19,391 nucleotides of DNA from 66-474 sp035547895 (GTDB taxonomy: Bacteria; Pseudomonadota; Gammaproteobacteria; Xanthomonadales; Rhodanobacteraceae). Every line of letters starts with the position of its first letter. Position 1 is the stretch's first letter. Both the position numbers and the translations under genes were made by a program. Location: contig DASZTT010000191.1 of NCBI GenBank assembly GCA_035547895.1, forward strand, positions 1 through 19,391. The letters are read 5' to 3'. The notes below the pieces were generated by a model. That model was not told the DNA's origin. It saw only the letters and a list, made by a program, of their open reading frames with translations, and did not search any database. Positions 14,257 through 19,391 of this stretch are shown one piece after another.

Positions 14257-15453
14257 ATGACCAAGCAAACCCAGGATGCCTACATCGTCGCGGCCAAGCG
14301 CACGCCGGTCGGCAAGGCCCCGCGCGGCGTGTTCCGTCACACCCGTCCCGACGACCTGCTCGCGCACGTGCTGCGAGAAACACTTGACGAATGCGCCGGC
14401 ATCGATGTCAATCGCATCAGCGACGTGGTGATCGGCTGCGCGATGCCGGAAGCCGAGCAAGGCATGAACGTGGCGCGCATCGGCGCGCTGCTGGCCGGCC
14501 TGCCCGACTCCATTCCAGGCATGACCATCAACCGCTTCTGCTCGTCCGGCCTGCAATCGGTCGCGATTGCGGCCAATACGATCCGCCTCGGCGAGTCCGA
14601 CCTCGTGCTTGCGGGCGGTACCGAATCCATGAGCATGGTGCCGATGATGGGTTTCCATCCGGTGATGAATCCCGAGATCTTCAAGGACGACAACATCGGC
14701 ATCGCTTACGGCATGGGCATCACCGCCGAAAATGTCGCGGCGCAATGGAAGATCAGCCGCGAGGAGCAGGACGCGTTTGCGCTTCGCAGCCACCAGCGTG
14801 CGATTGCGGCGCAGGACGCCGGCAACTTCAAGGAAGAGATTGCGCCCTACCCGCTCGATGATCGCTATCCCGATCTGCGCTCGCGCGGCGTTAAGGAAGA
14901 CCGTCGCGTGGTCGAGAAGGACGAGGGCCCGCGCCGTGACACCAATGCCGAGGCGTTGGCGAAACTCCGGCCCGTGTTCAAGCGCGACGGCAGCGTCAGC
15001 GCCGGCAATTCATCGCAGATGTCGGACGGCGCCGGCGCGGTGCTGCTGGCCAGCGAGCAGGCGATCAAGGATTATGGCCTGACGCCGCTCGCGCGCTTCG
15101 TCGGCTTCTCGATCGCCGGCGTGCCTCCGGAAATCATGGGCATCGGCCCCAAGGAAGCGATACCGAAAGCGCTGAAAACCACCGGCATCAAGCAGGACCA
15201 GCTCGAGTGGATCGAATTGAACGAAGCCTTCGCCGCGCAGTCACTCGCCGTCATCAAGGATCTCGGTCTCGATCCCGACAAGGTGAACCCCGAAGGTGGC
15301 GCCATCGCGCTCGGCCATCCGCTCGGCGCCACCGGCTCCATCCGGATCGCGACGCTCGTCCATGGCATGCGCCGCCGCAAGCAGAAATACGGCATGGTCA
15401 CCATGTGCATCGGCACCGGCATGGGTGCGGCGGGGATTTTTGAGATGGTGTGA
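14257..15453 (+). CDS. fadA: Acetyl-CoA C-acyltransferase (3-ketoacyl-CoA thiolase)
   Basis: This is a 398-residue cytosolic thiolase that cleaves 3-ketoacyl-CoA with CoA to release acetyl-CoA, the last step of the beta-oxidation cycle. The nucleophile is Cys95 in NRFCSSGLQS. The C-terminal catalytic pair is His354 in GGAIALGHPLGATG and Cys384 in MCIGTGMGAAG. The length is typical of the family. GGAG lies about ten bases before ATG 14257. Pairing with a FadN-type enzyme and a PsrA-like regulator points to fatty-acid degradation rather than a biosynthetic acetoacetyl-CoA thiolase. It probably acts with fadN, although a hairpin and a repeat lie between the two genes. No acyl-CoA dehydrogenase or acyl-CoA ligase is in the window. 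Confidence 0.95.
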   Translation: MTKQTQDAYIVAAKRTPVGKAPRGVFRHTRPDDLLAHVLRETLDECAGIDVNRISDVVIGCAMPEAEQGMNVARIGALLAGLPDSIPGMTINRFCSSGLQSVAIAANTIRLGESDLVLAGGTESMSMVPMMGFHPVMNPEIFKDDNIGIAYGMGITAENVAAQWKISREEQDAFALRSHQRAIAAQDAGNFKEEIAPYPLDDRYPDLRSRGVKEDRRVVEKDEGPRRDTNAEALAKLRPVFKRDGSVSAGNSSQMSDGAGAVLLASEQAIKDYGLTPLARFVGFSIAGVPPEIMGIGPKEAIPKALKTTGIKQDQLEWIELNEAFAAQSLAVIKDLGLDPDKVNPEGGAIALGHPLGATGSIRIATLVHGMRRRKQKYGMVTMCIGTGMGAAGIFEMV

Positions 15454-15502
15454 GAACAGGCCTCACTTACACATCCATTAATCGTGGATGTGCGGCCTGT
15501 TC
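15454..15502. terminator. Strong two-part hairpin directly after the fadA stop
   Basis: GAACAGGCC (15454-15462) pairs with GGCCTGTTC (15494-15502). Inside, CACATCCA (15470-15477) pairs with TGGATGTG (15485-15492), giving 17 bp in all with a one-sided bulge. It lies between the convergent fadA and lipoprotein genes and could end both transcripts. There is no U-run on either side. Confidence 0.55.
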
Positions 15503-15531
15503 CCGCGGATCACCTCAGTCCTTCTAGCAGA

Positions 15532-16098
15532 TCAGTCTGTGGCCGCCGGTGATGCATCGTTGACCGGTTGTATCGCGATACAGCGTACGAAAGCCGGGTC
15601 GGCAAACAGCTTTTCGATATTGAGCTTGATCACTTCGTTCAGCGTACCGAAAGCATTGGCAAATTTGGCCGTATGCTTCTTGAGGACCTTGTCGCTGGAG
15701 TAGCACTGACGGCCGTTGACCGCCGTGACGTCGTAAGTCACATCGAGCGTCCAATCCACGCTGTAACCAAGGTCGTCAATCAGGAAATCGTTGATGGTGC
15801 CTGACAGTTTGGGGCCGCTCCCCATGTTGATGCCGACGAAACGCGACTCGTCGAACACCGCCTGGCTGAAATAGTCCGCCACGTTCTTGTCGAGAAGAAC
15901 ATTGCCGATAGCAGTGTTGCGAATCTGATTCGGTTTGGCCTTGCCCTGTTCGGCTGGCACGTAGCGGAATGAACCAACCTGCTCGGAACCATGCACTGTC
16001 ATGGTTGAATTGGGTGCGTAGTGCAACACCATGGGAGCGGTCGAACATCCGCCCAACAGCACAACCAATGGCATACAGAACCATGCCTTGCGAGACAT
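15532..16098 (-). CDS. Uncharacterised lipoprotein, YajG-like in layout
   Basis: This is a 188-residue predicted lipoprotein of no recognised family. The N-terminus MSRKAWFCMPLVVLLGGCST has a signal peptide with lipobox LGGC, so it is probably anchored in the outer or inner membrane facing the periplasm. The mature part (about 170 residues) looks like a mixed alpha/beta domain: GSFRYVPAEQ near residue 40, a helix NVADYFSQAVFDESRF, strands GPKLSGTINDFLIDDLGYSVD and WTLDVTYDVTA, then a C-terminal helix before two late cysteines. The overall plan recalls YajG-type lipoproteins, but no signature proves it. ATG 16098 is chosen for the signal peptide and an AGGGGG ribosome site; an upstream extension would add a second hydrophobic stretch. 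Its GC content is visibly lower than its neighbours, a hint of later acquisition. Confidence 0.8.
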   Translation of the reverse strand: MSRKAWFCMPLVVLLGGCSTAPMVLHYAPNSTMTVHGSEQVGSFRYVPAEQGKAKPNQIRNTAIGNVLLDKNVADYFSQAVFDESRFVGINMGSGPKLSGTINDFLIDDLGYSVDWTLDVTYDVTAVNGRQCYSSDKVLKKHTAKFANAFGTLNEVIKLNIEKLFADPAFVRCIAIQPVNDASPAATD

Positions 16099-16255
16099 GA
16101 AGACCCCCTGTGTGGTGAACATCAAGAACGATACGGCCGATACAACGATCGCCGCCGCGAAACCCCGGCGAACTCTACTTTGCGCCCTCCTCGTTGGCAA
16201 CATGGCGAGCCACGCCGCGGTTCGGCCGCACTATCCGACAAGGTGCCGCGAAGCG

Positions 16256-16741
16256 TCACAACAACAATGCTGCCGCGAAACTACCTAGCATCATGAATGC
16301 GGTGGCAAGTTTGATCGCGGTACCGATCAGAAGCCCGATCCAGGTGCCCGCGCCGACGCGCGCGGCGTGCTCGAAGCGGCTGCCGCTCGCCAGTTGCCCT
16401 GCCACCGCGCCGACGAACGGCCCCAGGATGATGCCGGGAATACCGAAGAACAATCCGACGATCGTTCCGATGAAGGCGCCCCACACCGCGGCCTTGCTGG
16501 CGCCGTAGCGTTTCGCGCCGACGCTGCCCGCCACGAAATCGAACACGATCGAGAACGCCGCGATCATCGCCAGGAAGATGACCACCCATACGGGAATTTT
16601 CTGGAAATGTCCGACCCACGCGGCCAGCAGCATGCCGCCGAACATCACCGGGATACCCGGCAGGTTGGGCAGGATCGAAGCGACGAAACCGGCCGCGATC
16701 AGGATGCCGGCGATGACGTACCAGAGGATGTTCCAGTCCAT
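16256..16741 (-). CDS. DUF456 family membrane protein
   Basis: This 161-residue inner-membrane protein is made almost entirely of hydrophobic helices. Segments include WYVIAGILIAAGFVASILP, GIPVMFGGMLLAAWVG, VWVVIFLAMIAAFSIVFDFV, WGAFIGTIVGLFFGIPGII and a final GLLIGTAIKLATAFMMLGSF. The Gly-rich GIPGIILGPFVGAVAGQL loop and the polar VAGSVGAKRYGASKAA segment are typical of DUF456, a widespread family of unknown function. ATG 16739-16741 gives MDWNILWYVIAG, the usual short N-terminus; the longer reading frame adds nothing recognisable. It is on the same strand as the lipoprotein gene 157 bases downstream and the glycosidase upstream, but the REP-like pair before it suggests a separate unit. The gap 16099-16255 shows no clear site. 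Confidence 0.88.
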   Translation of the reverse strand: MDWNILWYVIAGILIAAGFVASILPNLPGIPVMFGGMLLAAWVGHFQKIPVWVVIFLAMIAAFSIVFDFVAGSVGAKRYGASKAAVWGAFIGTIVGLFFGIPGIILGPFVGAVAGQLASGSRFEHAARVGAGTWIGLLIGTAIKLATAFMMLGSFAAALLL

Positions 16742-16777
16742 GGGCGGAGCATAACCGGGACGCCATGCCGCCATGCT

Positions 16778-16866
16778 CGTCGTCCCGGCGCAGGCCGGGA
16801 TCCAGCGAACCGCAGGAAAGTGTCGATGTTCGAAAATGGATTCCGGCCTGCGCCGGAATGACGACG
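16778..16866. repeat. Paired inverted REP-like repeat
   Basis: CGTCGTCCCGGCGCAGGCCG (from 16778 to 16804) and its inverted partner at 16837-16866 match over about 27 bases, with a 3-base gap and one substitution, around a 32-base centre. Each arm is also an internal palindrome (CCGGCGCAGGCCGG). Translated, it gives the familiar artefact peptides RRRPGS and WIPACAGMT. It probably ends or protects the glycosidase transcript and separates it from the DUF456 gene. Confidence 0.8.
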
Positions 16867-16892
16867 TGGAACTCCCCCGTGACCGGCTGCGC

Positions 16893-18929
16893 CTACTTCG
16901 TCGGGACCAACTCCAACGTCAACACCTCGAACGGCCGCAACGTGATCGTGACCGGATGACCGGCACTCAGCGTTTTCGGCACCTCGCCGCCACTGCGCCA
17001 GACATCGCTGACGACGAACGAGCGCACGGCATCCTTTGGCAACTGCAATTGCCGTCCGACATCGAGGATCGCGAGCTGCGGCTGGTCGTCCGGATTGCGC
17101 AAGGTAATGAACGACTTCGAGGGCGACCACGCGGCCCAGCCATAGGCGTCCAGCCGCCCCGGATCGCCGCCGATCCAGTGGGTGTCGCGCAACACTTCGG
17201 CATTGGCACGCGACCATTTCGCTGCCTGCGCCAGCGTGTCCCAATCCTGCGGCGTCAACAACGACGGCGTGATGTACATCTCCTGAAGATCCGTACCGGT
17301 CGCGAAGTAGGAATGCACTTCGTTGGCGAAGTCGTGGCCCGGATCGGTGTCGAGATGCACGGCGTGCTGCGCGTAGATGATTCCGTGCAGCATCAGCGAA
17401 TTGATCGGGAACAGCGGTCCCTTCTCCACGATATTGCGATAGGTCTGTTCGTCGCGGTAGGTGATCCATTGCTCGCGGTAGGGACCGACCCCGGCGAAGT
17501 TGTGGTCGTAGCCGTCGCGCCAGATCGAATCGGCGTACTTCAGCCAGAACGGCGAAGCCCAGGTACCGGTGGTGAGATTGATGAAAGTGTTCGGCTTCTC
17601 GGTGCGGATGTCGCTGATCAACCGGATCGCCGCCGCGAAATCGCTGTCGAACTGGCTCCCCGGATAGACGCTGTTGACGTTGCCGGTGCCGTCGAACTTG
17701 AACTGGTTGATGCAGTCGTCGTTCAACAGCGTCATCGTCACGTCGTGGAAGCGCTTCCAGTATTCCGGGCCGGACAAGGCAAAGCCGTTGTCGACGATCT
17801 CGTAACCCAGCTTGCGGCCATTCGCGATCCGTTCGTCGTGCGGCTTGCCGTAGCCGCCCCACGGCGACAGCCACACGCCCGGTGCGGCGCCGTATTTTTC
17901 CGCAGCCTTGCACAGCGGCACGAAGCCGTGCGGGAACGCCCTGGAGAAATTCCAGCTTCCGCTGTAGTCGTCCCAGCCATCGTCGAACAGAAATGAATCC
18001 ATCTTCACGTGGCGCTTCTCGACCAGTTCCCTGCCGAACGCGTTGATGCGATCCAGTGCTTCGGCTTCTGTATAGGGCGTGAAGTAGCCGATATCGTACC
18101 AGGAGTTGTAGTGCAGGAATGGCCGGTACGGGTGCGCGCGTTCGCGTTCGATATATTGCGCGAAGTCGCGCCGCATCTGCCCGGAATGCGCAACGCCGAT
18201 CACCGCCGAGTAGGTCACCGATTGACCCTTGGGCAGCGGAAGCACACGGTCGATCCACAGTTTCACCTTGCCGCGCCACGCGTCAGCCTTGGACATCGGA
18301 TGTTCAAAGCCTAGCCAGTCGTCGCGCGACACCACCGGCGAGCCATCGACCGAGCCGTCCACGATCGCGTCGGGCGCGTTGGCGCCGAACAGCGAGACCT
18401 TGGTGATTGACGCATTCCCGTTCAGGGCCGTGATCGTGACGATCTCGCGCAGGTAATCGGAGCCGTCGCGCTGCATCAGCTTCCAGTCGACGCGAATGTT
18501 GCCCCGGGGACCGAGGAACGTACCTTCGACCGCCTTGCCAGGAATGCGTTCGACAAGGCGTGCAGCATTCGCATCCACGGGTAGCGCGGCTTCGCGCAAC
18601 GAGCCGTGCAGACGGAAGCCGCCGGTGCCGATCGTGCTGCCGTCCTTGAACGTCATCGAAAATGGATCGGTCACCGCGATCGGAGCGTGATGGCGCCGGT
18701 CGGTGACCACAAGGCCGGACAAAGCGCCGCCTTGCACTTTCCACGCCGCCGCGACCACATCGTTGCCAAGTTGCGTTGGCGGCGCCGGTGCACCGTGCGG
18801 CCCCTGGGCGAACGCCGCCGTGGTGACAAGCGCGGCGCACATCGACATGTTCCGCGCAATCCAGCCAAGGCTTGCGTATGCACCGCGCCCAGGATTTGAA
18901 GACATGCGCGTTCCGGCGGCGCGGGACAT
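16893..18929 (-). CDS. Secreted GH36-like alpha-galactosidase-type glycoside hydrolase
   Basis: This is a 678-residue predicted exported enzyme. A hydrophobic segment ending TTAAFA before QG (about residues 27-42) looks like a signal peptide; starts at 18929 or 18905 are both possible. Residues about 50-265 form a beta-rich N-terminal domain. About 270-560 resembles the catalytic barrel of clan GH-D/GH36: FLHYNSWYDIGYF near 271, DSFLFDDGWDDYSGSWNFS near 311, APGVWLSPWGGYG near 349, and FKFDGTGN at 410-417 with Asp413 a likely nucleophile. Asp472 or Asp475 (RDGYDH) is a candidate acid/base. A C-terminal beta domain follows. Proteins like this are sometimes labelled 'enterotoxin' in databases, which the sequence does not support. 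The substrate is probably an alpha-linked galactoside or related plant or host glycan, but this is inferred. Confidence 0.72.
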   Translation of the reverse strand: MSRAAGTRMSSNPGRGAYASLGWIARNMSMCAALVTTAAFAQGPHGAPAPPTQLGNDVVAAAWKVQGGALSGLVVTDRRHHAPIAVTDPFSMTFKDGSTIGTGGFRLHGSLREAALPVDANAARLVERIPGKAVEGTFLGPRGNIRVDWKLMQRDGSDYLREIVTITALNGNASITKVSLFGANAPDAIVDGSVDGSPVVSRDDWLGFEHPMSKADAWRGKVKLWIDRVLPLPKGQSVTYSAVIGVAHSGQMRRDFAQYIERERAHPYRPFLHYNSWYDIGYFTPYTEAEALDRINAFGRELVEKRHVKMDSFLFDDGWDDYSGSWNFSRAFPHGFVPLCKAAEKYGAAPGVWLSPWGGYGKPHDERIANGRKLGYEIVDNGFALSGPEYWKRFHDVTMTLLNDDCINQFKFDGTGNVNSVYPGSQFDSDFAAAIRLISDIRTEKPNTFINLTTGTWASPFWLKYADSIWRDGYDHNFAGVGPYREQWITYRDEQTYRNIVEKGPLFPINSLMLHGIIYAQHAVHLDTDPGHDFANEVHSYFATGTDLQEMYITPSLLTPQDWDTLAQAAKWSRANAEVLRDTHWIGGDPGRLDAYGWAAWSPSKSFITLRNPDDQPQLAILDVGRQLQLPKDAVRSFVVSDVWRSGGEVPKTLSAGHPVTITLRPFEVLTLELVPTK

Positions 18930-18987
18930 CCCCGCCCGGTCATTGTGCCGGAATCCTGCCCGCCGGACGCGCGCCTTCGAAGTGCGC

Positions 18988-19391
18988 TCAGTGCCCGGGT
19001 GTTGCGAGTCCCGATCCTTCGCGCCGCGCGGGCCGGGGCCACGGGCAGATCATCGGCACCTGGCGTCGATAGTCCCGGTATTCAGGGTGCGCCGCAATCA
19101 GATCGCGCTCCTCCAGGAATTTCACCGCGAGGAGGATGTAACCCGTCGTCGCCACGGCGAACAGCAAGTGTCCGACGCTCATCCGCGGAATCGCCCAGAA
19201 CGCGATGACGAAACCCAGCATCAGGGGATGACGAACGATCCTGTAGTAGAAACTGTCGACGAATTCCGGCGGCGTGTAGGCGACGCCGCGCGCGCGCAGC
19301 CACACCTGGCGCAGGCCGAACAAGTCGAAGTGATTGATCACGAATGTTCCGCTCAGCACGACGATCCAGCCCAATGCGGATATCGCATACA
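18988..19391 (-). CDS. NnrU/MddA-like membrane methyltransferase (3' part; 5' end outside window)
   Basis: The last 134 or so codons of a minus-strand gene that stays open to base 19391 (YAISALGWIVVLSGTFVINH at the edge). The protein is an integral membrane isoprenylcysteine-methyltransferase-like enzyme. Visible features are membrane helix WIVVLSGTFVINHF, then DLFGLRQVWLRARG, YRIVRHPLMLGFVIAFW with the SAM-site RHP motif, helix MSVGHLLFAVATTGYILLAV, and EERDLIAAHPEYRDYRRQVP. These match the family that includes MddA, which methylates methanethiol to dimethyl sulfide with SAM. The TTG at 19374 is not a real start. Other NnrU-related methyltransferases share much of this, so the substrate is unproven. 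The protein ends in a short unrelated tail (RPARREGSGLATPGH). Confidence 0.78.
   Translation of the reverse strand, partial: YAISALGWIVVLSGTFVINHFDLFGLRQVWLRARGVAYTPPEFVDSFYYRIVRHPLMLGFVIAFWAIPRMSVGHLLFAVATTGYILLAVKFLEERDLIAAHPEYRDYRRQVPMICPWPRPARREGSGLATPGH

Noticed and set aside
11551..14793. 1080-codon open frame on the minus strand
   Set aside because: It lies antisense to fadN and the start of fadA, whose domains and catalytic residues are intact. Its translation is Arg/His/Asp/Ala-rich and low in complexity, typical of a shadow frame in high-GC DNA.
16765..16959. Small plus-strand frame with RRRPGS and WIPACAGMT
   Set aside because: These peptides are the known translation of the paired intergenic repeat at 16778-16866, not a gene.
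19372..19374. TTG at 19374 as the start of the MddA-like gene
   Set aside because: The frame stays open upstream to the window edge with family-like sequence (YAISALGW), and half of the expected membrane helices would be missing.

Overview
The window is high-GC proteobacterial DNA with almost no spacing between genes. It is most likely a gammaproteobacterium of the Xanthomonadales/Rhodanobacteraceae type. The basis is the ndk-rlmN-pilF-rodZ ... yfgM-bamB-der gene order shared with Pseudomonas, an N-terminal rhodanese-MoeB fusion, a PsrA-like regulator beside beta-oxidation genes, and dispersed GGATCCCAGCCTGCGCCGGGATGACG-type repeats. The taxon is inferred from gene content, not from a marker search.

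Left part (1-777): the 5' end of folD on the minus strand, cut by the window edge, is divergent from a small DUF1244 gene. The DUF1244 gene converges on moeB, and one short hairpin contains both stop codons.

Main minus-strand run (10740 down to 786): ndk, rlmN, pilF, rodZ-like, yfgM, bamB, der, mobA, moeA and moeB (rhodanese fusion). The genes overlap by 4-11 bases or lie less than about 30 bases apart, so the run looks like one long, translationally coupled operon. It combines nucleotide supply, rRNA/tRNA methylation, type IV pilus and cell-shape functions, outer-membrane protein assembly, ribosome GTPase maturation and molybdenum cofactor synthesis. The only real break is 7077-7411, between rodZ and yfgM. 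In Pseudomonas and E. coli this position holds ispG and hisS. Here it holds a 275-bp non-coding element with 35-bp inverted ends and two internal 19-bp stem arms, which folds on paper into a cloverleaf. This is the most interesting feature of the window.

Fatty-acid region (10898-15453, plus strand): a PsrA-like TetR regulator sits behind a sigma70-like promoter with a TTCAAAC-N4-GTTTGAA operator over its start site. It is followed by a FadN-type 3-hydroxyacyl-CoA dehydrogenase/enoyl-CoA hydratase and a thiolase. The likely logic is a long-chain acyl-CoA-responsive repressor that controls itself and perhaps the neighbouring beta-oxidation pair.

Right part (15454-19391, minus strand): an unrecognised lipoprotein of lower GC, a DUF456 membrane protein, a paired inverted repeat, a secreted GH36-like alpha-galactosidase-type hydrolase, and the 3' part of an NnrU/MddA-like membrane methyltransferase that runs off the window end. 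This half looks like accessory content. No tRNA, rRNA, CRISPR array, transposase or prophage gene was seen.
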